DNA of 26,879 nucleotides from UKL13-2 sp031370625. Lineage in GTDB: Bacteria; Pseudomonadota; Gammaproteobacteria; Burkholderiales; Usitatibacteraceae. Numbering within the stretch: the first letter of the stretch is position 1; every line of letters starts with the position of its first letter. The notes under the pieces are model-generated. The model was not told the origin of the DNA. It did not search any database and was given only the letters and a program-made list of their open reading frames with translations. This document shows positions 1 to 8,209 of this stretch, piece by piece. The stretch lies in the NCBI GenBank assembly GCA_031370625.1, contig JANMQR010000373.1, positions 1-26,879 of the forward strand, in the 5' to 3' direction. The position numbers were made by a program, and so were the translations under genes.

Positions 1-110
1 CCAGAATGAAAATCGGCCGATTAAATGTCGTCTCGCGAGTACGCACAGATTCTTCCGCGCGAATGATCGTCGGTCTCGGGCAAACAACCCGAATCAACTT
101 TGCGAACCAA

Positions 111-425
111 CTAAACTTTCGGCCCCACCATCTGCTGCAGCTCCCCCGACTGATACATCTCACGCAAAATATCGGCACCACCGACGAATTCGCCGTTTAC
201 GTATAGCTGTGGGATGGTGGGCCAATTCGCGTATTCCTTGATGCCTTGGCGGATTTCGTCGTCTTGCAGCACATCGACGGTGAAGGGTTTATCGACGCCG
301 CTGGCTTTCAGAATTTGAATCGCGGAGGCGGAGAAACCGCATTGCGGGAATTGCGGCGAGCCTTTCATGAATAGCACGACGGGGTGGCCGGTAACGGTTT
401 CGCGGATGCGGTCTTGAGTGTCCAT
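111..425 (-). CDS. grxD: Monothiol glutaredoxin, Grx4 family (GrxD)
   Basis: A 104-residue monothiol glutaredoxin of the CGFS class, which binds glutathione-ligated Fe-S clusters and takes part in cluster trafficking in the cytoplasm. The CGFS site is visible with Cys29 (PQCGFSASA), as are the KGSPQFPQ lead-in and the C-terminal FVGGADILREMY segment typical of the family. The length is normal. I chose the ATG at 425 because AAGGAAA lies just upstream; an in-frame upstream ATG at 482 would add 19 residues that do not look like the family. It is the last recognisable gene of the minus-strand hemA-prfA-prmC-grxD run, 87 nt after prmC. The 110 bases between it and the window edge hold no gene I can support. 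Confidence 0.95.
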   Translation of the reverse strand: MDTQDRIRETVTGHPVVLFMKGSPQFPQCGFSASAIQILKASGVDKPFTVDVLQDDEIRQGIKEYANWPTIPQLYVNGEFVGGADILREMYQSGELQQMVGPKV

Positions 426-512
426 GGAGTTTCCTTGGTTGGTAATGGTAAAAAGATGTCGAGTTGATTTTAACGGATTCAACCAATCCGCATTTGAATG
501 GTTGAATAAAAT

Positions 513-1352
513 TTAAGCAGCGGGCCACCGCCCACCACTCACACGCGCAATGCCCGCGAGATCATACGCGCACATAAGTTCGACAAAGCCACGCGCCGCC
601 AGAAATTCTCGACATGCGTCGGCTTGGTCATAGCCATGCTCAAACAGCAGCCAGCCTTCACCATTCAAATGTGCTGGTGCGTCCTCAATAATGCGACGAA
701 TGCAGGCGAGGCCGCCTTGATTTGGTTCGTTGTCGGTAAGTGCTGCGATGGGTTCAAAACGCAAATCACCTTGCGATAAATGCGGATCGCCATGGGCAAC
801 ATACGGCGGGTTTGAGACGATCAAATCGAATCGTTCGCCAATTAAATTACTAAACCAATCGCTTTCAACAAACGAAATTTGCACGCCTATTCGCTTCGCG
901 TTTTCCTTTGCCAGCGCGAGCGCTTTTGCGGAAATATCGGTTGCAACAATATCAAGCGCAGGGCGCTGCTCGGCCAAGCTAATCGCAATCGCACCACTAC
1001 CTGTCCCAAGGTCTAGCACCCGCGCGGCGTTTGGAGCATATTGCTTGGAAAGGCGCGCCAGTGCTTGTTCTACAAGAGTCTCGGTTTCGGGCCGGGGAAT
1101 TAAGACATCGGGTGTGACGACTAATTTCACCCCATAAAATTCGCGCTCACCAAGAATGTAGGCCATCGGCTCACCCGCCACGCGGCGCTGAATCCATGCG
1201 CGTGCGAGGTGCTCTTGCTGTACGTCGAGGAAACGCTCGGGATGTGCTGCGATCCTGGCGCGTGACATCTGCAAAATGCGCTCAAGCAGCATCGTGGTTT
1301 CGCGTGAAGGGATTACGCTTTCTTTAATTAGCGCGCCAATACTGATAGCCAA
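513..1352 (-). CDS. prmC: Peptide chain release factor glutamine methyltransferase PrmC (HemK)
   Basis: SAM-dependent N5-glutamine methyltransferase that modifies the GGQ glutamine of release factors RF1 and RF2. The 279-residue protein has the PrmC N-terminal helical domain, an IPRPETE motif (about 85-91), the SAM-binding loop VLDLGTGSGA (about 112-121) and the catalytic NPPYV motif (181-185). The start is a TTG at 1352: an in-frame TAA lies two codons upstream, no ATG occurs before codon 21, and the first residues (SIGALIKESVIPSRE) match the usual family N-terminus. I see no clear Shine-Dalgarno, so translation may depend on coupling to prfA, whose stop lies 17 nt upstream. Its neighbour prfA encodes its substrate. 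Confidence 0.95.
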   Translation of the reverse strand: MAISIGALIKESVIPSRETTMLLERILQMSRARIAAHPERFLDVQQEHLARAWIQRRVAGEPMAYILGEREFYGVKLVVTPDVLIPRPETETLVEQALARLSKQYAPNAARVLDLGTGSGAIAISLAEQRPALDIVATDISAKALALAKENAKRIGVQISFVESDWFSNLIGERFDLIVSNPPYVAHGDPHLSQGDLRFEPIAALTDNEPNQGGLACIRRIIEDAPAHLNGEGWLLFEHGYDQADACREFLAARGFVELMCAYDLAGIARVSGGRWPAA

Positions 1353-1369
1353 AATTTATGTGGTTTCGT

Positions 1370-2455
1370 TTAAGCGGCTTCGCCCAGCGCCGACAACAAT
1401 TCTGCCTGATGCTCCGCCATCAAACCATCCGTCAACTCTGATAAATCGCCATCCATGATGAAATCGAGTTTGTAGAGCGTGAGGTTGATGCGGTGATCGG
1501 TCATGCGGCCTTGCGGAAAATTGTAGGTGCGGATGCGCTCGCTTCTGTCACCTGAACCGACCAGTGATTTGCGGGTGGCGGCTTCTTTGGCTTGTGCTTC
1601 GCGAGTTTGTTTGTCTTTGATTCGCGCGGCCAATACGCGAAATGCCTGCTCTTTATTTTTGTGCTGCGAGCGGCCATCTTGGCACTCGACAACGATGCCG
1701 GTGGGAATGTGCGTTAAGCGAACCGCAGAATCTGTTTTGTTAATGTGCTGTCCGCCCGCGCCGGATGCGCGGAACGTATCCACGCGCACTTCGGACGGAT
1801 TGATCACCGTATCGACTACATCATCGGCTTCGGGCATCACAGCAACTGTCGCGGCGGAAGTATGAATGCGGCCCTGCGTTTCGGTATCAGGTACGCGCTG
1901 CACACGATGGCCGCCGGATTCAAATTTGAGCCGCGAATAGGCACCTTGGCCAACGACGCGTGCAATGATTTCTTTATAGCCGCCGACTTCACCGGGCGAC
2001 TCGGAAATAACTTCAACCTGCCAGCGATTGCGCTCGGCATAGCGCGTGTACATGCGAAACAAATCGCCTGCAAATAATGCAGATTCATCGCCGCCGGTGC
2101 CTGCGCGAACCTCGAGAAAAATATTTTTCTCGTCGTTTGGGTCTTTCGGCAGCAATGCTTTTTGCATGTCGATTTCGATTTGTTCCAGCCGTGCACGGCC
2201 TGCCTTTATTTCTTCTTCGGCGAATTCACGCATCTCCGGATCTTTGCCCATTTCTTGCGCGGCGGCGATATCGGCTTCCGATTTTTGATATTCGGCAAAC
2301 AAGGCAACAACGGGCGTGATGTCTGAATGCTCGCGGGTGATTTTGCGATAGCTGTCCATATTGCTGACCACTTCCGGCTCGGCCAACAGGCGATCCAGTT
2401 CCACCAGACGCTCACTCAGTGAGGTCAATTTTTTACTAATTGAATCTTTCATCAT
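1370..2455 (-). CDS. prfA: Peptide chain release factor 1 (RF1)
   Basis: Class I release factor that reads UAA and UAG in the ribosomal A site and triggers peptide release. The length is 361 residues, standard for the family. The catalytic GGQ is at 234-236 in SGAGGQHINK, and the stop-codon-reading PxT motif is at 189-191 in RVPDTETQGR. The middle residue here is Asp, where E. coli has Ala. The first ATG (2453-2455) overlaps the hemA stop in an ATGA arrangement, so translation is probably coupled to hemA. A second ATG follows immediately. Gln236 is the residue expected to be methylated by the neighbouring PrmC. Confidence 0.97.
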   Translation of the reverse strand: MMKDSISKKLTSLSERLVELDRLLAEPEVVSNMDSYRKITREHSDITPVVALFAEYQKSEADIAAAQEMGKDPEMREFAEEEIKAGRARLEQIEIDMQKALLPKDPNDEKNIFLEVRAGTGGDESALFAGDLFRMYTRYAERNRWQVEVISESPGEVGGYKEIIARVVGQGAYSRLKFESGGHRVQRVPDTETQGRIHTSAATVAVMPEADDVVDTVINPSEVRVDTFRASGAGGQHINKTDSAVRLTHIPTGIVVECQDGRSQHKNKEQAFRVLAARIKDKQTREAQAKEAATRKSLVGSGDRSERIRTYNFPQGRMTDHRINLTLYKLDFIMDGDLSELTDGLMAEHQAELLSALGEAA

Positions 2456-3708
2456 TCTGGATCAGCGTAAAGTTTTTCGAGTGCGGTGGAAAGCGCCTCG
2501 CGTTCGCCACCTGCGCTGCGGCCAAGGGCGGCGAGTGGATGATGTAAAAATTTATTGGCGAGGCCGTTAGCCAAGGCTTCCAGCACCTTCGCCGGATCTT
2601 CGCCTTTTGCGAGCAACTTATGCGCACGCTCAAGTTCAATCTGTTTGTAATGGTCTGCCTTGGTACGAAGCTGTTGAATGATCGGCACCGAGGCGCGCGC
2701 GGTGAGCCAGTGCATGAATTCGGCGGTGCGTTTGTTGATGATGACATCTGCTTCCAGCACCGCCGATTCGCGCTTTTCCAGATTTTGTTGAATCACGCGG
2801 CCGAGCGTATCGAGGGTGTAGAGAAAAATGCCATCAAGATCGCCGACTTCCGCTTCCACATCGCGCGGCACCGCGAGGTCAACAATAAACATCGGTTTGC
2901 GGCGACGCAGTTTGAGTGCGCGCTCAATCATGCCTTTGCCGATGATCGGTAACGTCGATGCGGTTGACGTAATAACTGCATCGAATTCGTGAATGTGTTC
3001 AGGCAATTGCTGCAAGGTAATCGCGCTTGCGTTAAAGCGCTGCGCAAGTTCCTTGCCGCGCTCAAGTGTGCGATTGGCGACCACGATTTTATTTGGCGAC
3101 ATCGCTGCGAAATGCGTGGCCGACAGCTCAATCATTTCGCCGACGCCGATTAGCAAAATTTTCACCTCGCGAATATCGCCAAACAATTGCTGCGCGAGCT
3201 TCAGTGACGCAGCGGCCATGCTGACGGACGTGGCACCAATGTCAGTTTCAGAGCGGACCTCTTTCGCGACTTTGAAGGTGTCCTGAAACAGCCGATCCAG
3301 TGCGCCTGATAATGCGCTGGCCTCGCCCGCGATTTTCACGGCCAGTTTCATTTGCCCCAAAATTTGCGGCTCGCCCAGGATCATCGAATCGAGTCCACTC
3401 GCCACTCGAAACGCGTGGCGCGGCACTTCAGCTTCGGACAAGGTATAAAAATGCGAACTTAAATCGAGTCCTTTTACAGCCGGAACGGAAGAAAGCCATT
3501 TGGCGGCGCGCGCCAGCACTTCATCACTTGGTGCACGAAAATAAATCTCGGTGCGATTGCAGGTTGACACCAGGGTTACTTCTTCGGCATCCGTTTCCGC
3601 GCGCAACGCATCGATTGCGCCACGCTGCGCTTCGAGCGGAAACGCAACGCGTTCGCGAACCTCAATGGGCGCGGTGCGATAGTTAAGTCCGAGAGCGAAG
3701 AGTGGCAT
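2452..3708 (-). CDS. hemA: Glutamyl-tRNA reductase
   Basis: NADPH-dependent glutamyl-tRNA reductase, the first committed step of C5-pathway tetrapyrrole (haem) synthesis, converting glutamyl-tRNA to glutamate-1-semialdehyde. The 418-residue protein has the N-terminal catalytic domain with nucleophile Cys50 in STCNRTEIYF, the GEPQILGQMK segment, an NADPH-binding LLIGVGEMIEL motif, and a C-terminal dimerisation domain. The ATG at 3708 opens a family-like N-terminus (MPLFALGLNYRTAP); the ribosome binding site is weak. It heads the operon with prfA, prmC and grxD, and its stop overlaps the prfA start by 4 nt. A candidate extended -10 promoter lies about 90 nt upstream of the start. Confidence 0.97.
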   Translation of the reverse strand: MPLFALGLNYRTAPIEVRERVAFPLEAQRGAIDALRAETDAEEVTLVSTCNRTEIYFRAPSDEVLARAAKWLSSVPAVKGLDLSSHFYTLSEAEVPRHAFRVASGLDSMILGEPQILGQMKLAVKIAGEASALSGALDRLFQDTFKVAKEVRSETDIGATSVSMAAASLKLAQQLFGDIREVKILLIGVGEMIELSATHFAAMSPNKIVVANRTLERGKELAQRFNASAITLQQLPEHIHEFDAVITSTASTLPIIGKGMIERALKLRRRKPMFIVDLAVPRDVEAEVGDLDGIFLYTLDTLGRVIQQNLEKRESAVLEADVIINKRTAEFMHWLTARASVPIIQQLRTKADHYKQIELERAHKLLAKGEDPAKVLEALANGLANKFLHHPLAALGRSAGGEREALSTALEKLYADPE

Positions 3709-3796
3709 CTAGCGTGGCGGTGCAGGTGGTGACACCCGCGATTTATGATTAAAAATTGCGCTGCGCATGAGGCAGGGCGGCAATGAATTGCACCAG

Positions 3797-3805
3797 ATTA
3801 TAACA
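3797..3805 (-). promoter_or_regulatory. Extended -10 promoter for the hemA operon
   Basis: Read on the minus strand this is TGTTATAAT, a perfect TGn-TATAAT extended -10 element. No good -35 is seen at 16-18 nt, which is usual for extended -10 promoters. Transcription would start near 3790 and leave a leader of about 80 nt before the hemA ATG. It lies in the only sizeable gap (3709-3852) upstream of hemA. The assignment is by motif only. Confidence 0.5.
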
Positions 3806-3852
3806 GCGGTGTTTTCATAGACGGCATGCGTGCGCGATTCGCGTGCCTGCCA

Positions 3853-5424
3853 TCAGAGCGAATCCAGATTCTTCAGCGTAAGCGCCGCTTGTCCGCGTAT
3901 GGCTGCACGCTCATCGTCGGTCATGCGCGTGATATTGCGCACCATCAGCGAGGTGCGTGGGTTTCCGGCCAGCGACTTTTCATGTTTATCGAGGAAATTC
4001 CAGTACAAGGTGGTGAATGGACATGCGGTCGCGCCTGTTTTTACGTCTGGCTTATAGCGGCAACCCGCGCAGTAATTGCTCATGCGCTTGATGTACGCGC
4101 CGCTGGCAATGTAGGGCTTGGTGGTAAATCGCCCGCCATTCGCATACAGCGCCATACCTGCGACATTGGGTAGCTCCACCCATTCCACCGCATCGATGTA
4201 GACCGCCAAATACCAATCTTCCATTTCCTGTGGTTTAGTTTCGGCGAGCAGGCCAAAAATACCCGTGACCATCAAGCGCTGAATATGATGCGCGTAACCA
4301 TACTCGAGCGTTTGGCCGATGGACTGTTTCATGCAGTTCATTTGCGTATCAGCCGTCCAATACCACGCCGGCAATTTGCGTGCATGATTGAAGTGATTTG
4401 CTTCGCGCATGCCAGGCATATCAAGCCAATAGGTGCCGCGAATAAATTCCCGCCAACCTAGAATTTGTCGGACAAATCCTTCCACACTTTCAATTGAGGC
4501 CTGGCCTTTTTTTAGCGCTTGTACGGCGGCTGCAATCACTTCGCGTGGATTCAATAATTTAACGTTCAACGCCGCTGAAATCAGGCTGTGGAACAGATAA
4601 GGCTCGTTCGTCCACATCGCATCCTGATAATCGCCGAACTTGCCAAGACGCCCGTGGATAAACGCTTTTAGGGCAATCAATGCATCTTCGCGCGTCACTG
4701 CCCACGCGAATTTTTCCACGCTGCCGGGATGATCGGGGAAACATTTTTCGATATCGCTGAATACTTCTTTCGTGATTTTATCCGGCGTAAAAGCAGGTGC
4801 AGCAGGCACGTCCGCAGGACCCGCTTTACCAAACGAGCCGCGATTTTCAGAATCGAAATTCCAGCGTCCGCCGACAGGGTCATCACCTTCCATCATGACC
4901 GCGTGACGTTTGCGCATCATGCGATAAAAAAATTCCATCCGCAGTTGTTTGTAGCCTTTTGACCATTCTACAAACTCGCGGCGTGAGAGTAAAAAATGGC
5001 TGTCTTCGCGAATCGCTAGTTCCACATTTTTTGTAGCACTATAAGTGCGCAATGATTGTTCAACCCGATAGTCGCCCGGCTCCACCAGCACAATTTTTTT
5101 CGGTTGATGGCGCGTGATTGCATCGTCTAACGCAGCAGCGAGATCAGGAAATTTATGCGTCCCCAGTCGCGCGTAATCAACGCCAAAACCTCGACCGCGC
5201 AAGTGATCGGCGAAATGACGCATCGCCGAAAGGAAATACGCGGTGCGCGGTTTGCTGCTCCAGACATGTGTTGATTCTTCTGCAACTTCGGCCATAAAAA
5301 TCATGTCTTGCTGTGGGTCAACATCCGCGAGTGCTGCACTTTCTGAATCAAGTTGATCGCCCAAGATAAAAATCAGGTGTCGAGTTTTCTTGGTTTCCAG
5401 TGCGTTTTTAATTTTTGTTGCCAT
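3853..5424 (-). CDS. Photolyase-related protein, FeS-BCP / CryB-PhrB class (probable (6-4) photolyase)
   Basis: A 523-residue deoxyribodipyrimidine photolyase-related protein (COG3046), the group that includes the iron-sulfur bacterial (6-4) photolyases and cryptochromes such as Agrobacterium PhrB and Rhodobacter CryB. It opens with the FILGDQLD antenna-domain motif. The C-terminal FAD domain includes the WREFIRG and YAHHIQRLMVTG stretches. Four cysteines fit the [4Fe-4S] ligands: Cys364 (QMNCM), Cys452 and Cys455 (YCAGC), and Cys468 (TACPF). I chose the ATG at 5424, with GAAAG about 10 nt upstream; a GTG at 5484 would add 20 residues and overlap the gene before it. The likely role is light-driven repair of UV photoproducts; a photoreceptor role cannot be excluded. 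Confidence 0.92.
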   Translation of the reverse strand: MATKIKNALETKKTRHLIFILGDQLDSESAALADVDPQQDMIFMAEVAEESTHVWSSKPRTAYFLSAMRHFADHLRGRGFGVDYARLGTHKFPDLAAALDDAITRHQPKKIVLVEPGDYRVEQSLRTYSATKNVELAIREDSHFLLSRREFVEWSKGYKQLRMEFFYRMMRKRHAVMMEGDDPVGGRWNFDSENRGSFGKAGPADVPAAPAFTPDKITKEVFSDIEKCFPDHPGSVEKFAWAVTREDALIALKAFIHGRLGKFGDYQDAMWTNEPYLFHSLISAALNVKLLNPREVIAAAVQALKKGQASIESVEGFVRQILGWREFIRGTYWLDMPGMREANHFNHARKLPAWYWTADTQMNCMKQSIGQTLEYGYAHHIQRLMVTGIFGLLAETKPQEMEDWYLAVYIDAVEWVELPNVAGMALYANGGRFTTKPYIASGAYIKRMSNYCAGCRYKPDVKTGATACPFTTLYWNFLDKHEKSLAGNPRTSLMVRNITRMTDDERAAIRGQAALTLKNLDSL

Positions 5425-5467
5425 TGATAACGTGCTTTCGTTAGATTTGAGCAGGTGCTTGGTGTAA

Positions 5468-5665
5468 TTATTTTTTCTTTGCACTGGCGCGGCAGCGATC
5501 AGAGCAGTACTTCACTTCGTCCCAATTTTTTTCCCATTTTTTGCGCCACGTCATCGGGCGGGCGCAAGCCAAACAAGGCTTTTGTGGCAAGAACGATTTG
5601 TTACCAGCGAATGTGGAGGAAGACTCAGGCGAAGTTTTAACGGATGTTTTTGTGTTTTTCATCAT
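5468..5665 (-). CDS. DUF2256 zinc-ribbon protein
   Basis: A 65-residue basic protein with a four-cysteine zinc-binding pattern: Cys-x2-Cys (CLACARP) and, about 20 residues on, Cys-x3-Cys (YCSDRC), ending in a lysine-rich tail. The core PMTWRKKWEKNWDEVKYCSD is characteristic of DUF2256 (COG4338). Its function is unknown. Family members are often found beside photolyase-related genes, and here the gene ends 43 nt upstream of one on the same strand, so the two are probably co-transcribed. Two ATG codons (5665 and 5662) could start it, neither with a convincing ribosome binding site. It is divergent from the glutathione peroxidase gene, with a 58-bp gap between the starts. Confidence 0.88.
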   Translation of the reverse strand: MMKNTKTSVKTSPESSSTFAGNKSFLPQKPCLACARPMTWRKKWEKNWDEVKYCSDRCRASAKKK

Positions 5666-5723
5666 GCTTTTGTGTGATTGGATTACACTTTACGGTGATG
5701 TATTTTTTATAGGATTTATTTTG

Positions 5724-6332
5724 ATGAACAACTTTTTCCTCATCCCTTCTCGCATGAACTTCACGATTGCCGTAACCACCTGTTTGACGTTGTTTATTGG
5801 TTTAGTTGCGCCAGCAACTGCTGCGCCGACAAATACCTCAGCGCCGTCCGCCTGCCCGTCGCTACTAAATCAAAAATTCACCTCTTTGCAGGGCAAACCA
5901 CAAGACTTTTGCAGCTATAGCGGTAAGGTTGTCGTCGTTGTAAACACCGCCAGCTACTGCGGATTCACCGAGCAATACAAGGGGCTACAGTCGGTTTATG
6001 ACAAGTACAAGGACAAGGGTTTGGTCGTTGTCGGCTTCCCCGCCAATGATTTCGGCAAGCAAGAACCAGGATCGAACGCAGAAGTAGCGGATTTTTGTGA
6101 GCGAACTTACAAAGTGAAATTTCCAATGGTGGAAAAAACCTCGGTTTTGGTAGGGCAGGCTAATCCGCTCCATGAGGCTTTGTTTAAAGCGACCGGTGAG
6201 CGGCCAAAATGGAACTTCCACAAATACCTCATTGCCCGGAATGGCAAGGCAGTGCAGAGCTTTGGCAGCAACGTGGCGCCTGAGTCGCCAGAATTTGTAG
6301 CGCAAATAGAAAAGCTCTTGGCGGAGAAATAA
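5724..6332 (+). CDS. Exported glutathione peroxidase (probably thioredoxin-type)
   Basis: A 202-residue glutathione peroxidase-family protein with an N-terminal signal peptide, cleaved probably near APATAA (residues 29-34), so it should act in the periplasm. The peroxidatic Cys79 lies in NTASYCGFTEQY, Gln113 in FGKQEPG, and Trp163-Asn164 in KWNFHKYL, completing the catalytic tetrad. Cys125 in DFCERTYKVKFP fits the resolving cysteine of thioredoxin-dependent members. The usual FPCNQFG is FPANDFG here. The ATG at 5724 has AGGA about 9 nt upstream; an internal ATG at 5754 is an alternative. It is transcribed away from the DUF2256-photolyase pair, which suggests but does not prove a shared oxidative or light-stress context. 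Confidence 0.93.
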   Translation: MNNFFLIPSRMNFTIAVTTCLTLFIGLVAPATAAPTNTSAPSACPSLLNQKFTSLQGKPQDFCSYSGKVVVVVNTASYCGFTEQYKGLQSVYDKYKDKGLVVVGFPANDFGKQEPGSNAEVADFCERTYKVKFPMVEKTSVLVGQANPLHEALFKATGERPKWNFHKYLIARNGKAVQSFGSNVAPESPEFVAQIEKLLAEK

Positions 6333-6339
6333 GTTAAAC

Positions 6340-6368
6340 TTTACAATACCTTACCGCAAGTGCATGAT
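6340..6368 (+). promoter_or_regulatory. Candidate sigma-70 promoter for pilB
   Basis: TTTACA (6340-6345) and CATGAT (6363-6368) are spaced 17 nt apart in the short gap before pilB. They match the -35 at 5 of 6 positions and the -10 at 4 of 6. This is a motif-level guess and could be chance. Confidence 0.3.
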
Positions 6369-6404
6369 GTAATTTCTTAGATACCTTGGAAAATGTAAAA
6401 GCTT

Positions 6405-8129
6405 ATGGCCGCTGCAGTCGCAACCACCTTTAGCCCACTAGGGCGCGCGCTCGTCCAGCAGGGCAAGCTCGTCCAGGCGGATGCCAACGCGATCCAGGCC
6501 GAAGCGAAAAAGAGCGGCATTACATTTATTGAGCAGCTTGCAGCATCAAAAAAGATTTCGTCCAAAGAAATCGCGTTATTTGCGGCGCAGACGTTTGGTT
6601 TTCCACTGGTGGATTTGGGGGCAATCGACCCTGAGCAATTGCCGACTACGCTCATTGATCCCAAGTTGGTCGCGAGCAAGCGTGCACTGCCGTTGCAAAA
6701 GCGCGGTAACCGACTGTTCGTCGCGATTTCTGATCCGACCAATGAGCAAGCGCTGACTGAGCTTAAATTTGCTACCGGCATGACCGTTGAGCCTATCGTC
6801 GTCGATGAGGATCGTCTTGCCGCCCTGCTCAAGAAATTTGGCGAGTCGGGCGCAAAGGCGCTCGATCAGTTGATGGGCGACGATGTTGACTTACAAAATA
6901 TCGATCTGGGTGGTGACGGTGGTGCTGATGATGCGCAAAGTGCTGCCAGCGCTGAGGAGGTCGACGACGCCCCGGTTGTTAAATACGTGCAGAAAGTATT
7001 GCTCGATGCCATCAATAGCGGTGCATCGGACATTCATTTCGAGCCCTACGAAAAATTTTATCGGATTCGCTACCGGCAAGACGGCATTTTGTATGATGTG
7101 GCGCAGCCGCCGTTAGCAATCAAAGAAAAAATTGCCTCGCGTATCAAGGTTGTTTCAAGGCTGGATATTTCCGAGAAGCGCGTGCCGCAAGACGGGCGTA
7201 TGAAACTTCGTTTGTCTGCCACACGCGCCATCGATTTTCGTGTGTCGACGCTGCCGACACTTTTTGGCGAAAAGATTTGTATGCGTATTCTTGACCCGTC
7301 GAGCGCGACCTTGGGGATTGATGCCCTGGGCTACGATCCGGATCAAAAAGAATTACTCATGAACGCAATCCAGCGTCCTTATGGCATGGTGCTGGTGACG
7401 GGGCCTACCGGCTCGGGTAAAACGGTTTCGCTGTATACGTGCCTGAATATTTTGAACAAGCCGGGCATCAATATTTCAACGGCTGAGGACCCCGCCGAGA
7501 TTAATTTACCCGGTATCAATCAGGTCAACGTTAATGACAAAGCGGGCCTGACTTTCTCGGTCGCGTTGAAAGCTTTTTTGCGGCAAGATCCCGACATCAT
7601 CATGGTCGGTGAGATTCGCGATCTCGAAACAGGCGAGATATCAATCAAGGCCGCGCAAACTGGTCATATGGTGATGTCTACGTTGCATACCAACGATGCG
7701 CCAACAACACTCACACGTCTGATGAACATGGGGATTGCGCCGTTTAACATTGCGACTAGTGTGATTTTGATTACTGCGCAAAGGTTGGCGCGCAAATTGT
7801 GTGTCTGTAAGCGACCCGTCGATATTCCAAAAGAAGCTTTGTTGCGTGCGGGTTTTCAGGACGAAGAGCTGGATGGGACGTGGCAACCCTATGGCCCAGT
7901 CGGCTGCGAAATCTGCAAGGATACGGGCTACAAAGGGCGTGCCGGTATTTATCAAGTGATGCCTGTATCAGACGAAATGCAGCGCATTATTATGAAGAAC
8001 GGTACCTCAATCGATATCGCCGATCAAGCGCGACGCGAGGGCGTTTCCGATTTGCGAGAATCGGGTTTGAGAAAAGTTAAGTCGGGAATTACGTCGCTGG
8101 CGGAAGTCGAATCTGTGACAAATGAATAA
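6405..8129 (+). CDS. pilB: Type IV pilus assembly ATPase PilB
   Basis: Hexameric cytoplasmic ATPase that powers type IV pilus extension. The protein has 574 residues: an N-terminal MshEN-type domain (about 40-140), an acidic linker (about 150-190) and a C-terminal GspE-type ATPase core. The Walker A GPTGSGKT is at 333-340, with an AEDPAE segment near 360, a Walker B-like DPDIIMVGEIRD (395-406) and a His box GHMVMSTLHTND (420-431). Metal-binding cysteines are 466 and 468 (LCVCK, a C-x-C pair) and 501 and 504 (CEIC). The ATG at 6405 has only a weak, distant GGA upstream. pilC and pilD follow, as in other proteobacterial pilus clusters. The pilin pilA is not in the window. Confidence 0.96.
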   Translation: MAAAVATTFSPLGRALVQQGKLVQADANAIQAEAKKSGITFIEQLAASKKISSKEIALFAAQTFGFPLVDLGAIDPEQLPTTLIDPKLVASKRALPLQKRGNRLFVAISDPTNEQALTELKFATGMTVEPIVVDEDRLAALLKKFGESGAKALDQLMGDDVDLQNIDLGGDGGADDAQSAASAEEVDDAPVVKYVQKVLLDAINSGASDIHFEPYEKFYRIRYRQDGILYDVAQPPLAIKEKIASRIKVVSRLDISEKRVPQDGRMKLRLSATRAIDFRVSTLPTLFGEKICMRILDPSSATLGIDALGYDPDQKELLMNAIQRPYGMVLVTGPTGSGKTVSLYTCLNILNKPGINISTAEDPAEINLPGINQVNVNDKAGLTFSVALKAFLRQDPDIIMVGEIRDLETGEISIKAAQTGHMVMSTLHTNDAPTTLTRLMNMGIAPFNIATSVILITAQRLARKLCVCKRPVDIPKEALLRAGFQDEELDGTWQPYGPVGCEICKDTGYKGRAGIYQVMPVSDEMQRIIMKNGTSIDIADQARREGVSDLRESGLRKVKSGITSLAEVESVTNE

Positions 8130-8145
8130 TCGGTCATCGATTGAT

Positions 8146-8176
8146 TTGACACGAAGTTCGCCGTGGTTACTGTAAA
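8146..8176 (+). promoter_or_regulatory. Possible promoter upstream of pilC
   Basis: A perfect TTGACA at 8146-8151 is followed 19 nt later by TGTAAA (8171-8176) in the 80-bp pilB-pilC gap. The spacing is long and the -10 is poor, so pilC may instead be read only from the pilB transcript. Confidence 0.3.
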
Positions 8177-8209
8177 TTGGTAAGTAGATTTTGAATAAAG
8201 GAGTGGCTC

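Noticed and set aside
1..110. A gene continuing downstream of grxD at the left edge
   Set aside because: No frame on either strand resembles a known protein. A CGGG/CCCG hairpin there is too short and lacks a T-run.
3823..3851. Imperfect hairpin just after the photolyase stop, as a terminator
   Set aside because: The stem is interrupted and no T-run follows on the minus strand, so I do not call termination there.
5678..5706. TTGGAT-N17-TATTTT as a promoter for the glutathione peroxidase
   Set aside because: Transcription would start inside the ribosome binding site, leaving almost no leader.
5541..5723. N-terminal extension of the glutathione peroxidase from an upstream ATG at 5541
   Set aside because: It would overlap most of the DUF2256 gene on the other strand. 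The ATG at 5724 has a good ribosome binding site and opens directly onto a signal peptide.
6377..6832. 151-codon frame antisense to the start of pilB
   Set aside because: Ser/Ala-rich with no motifs; the sense strand is clearly PilB.
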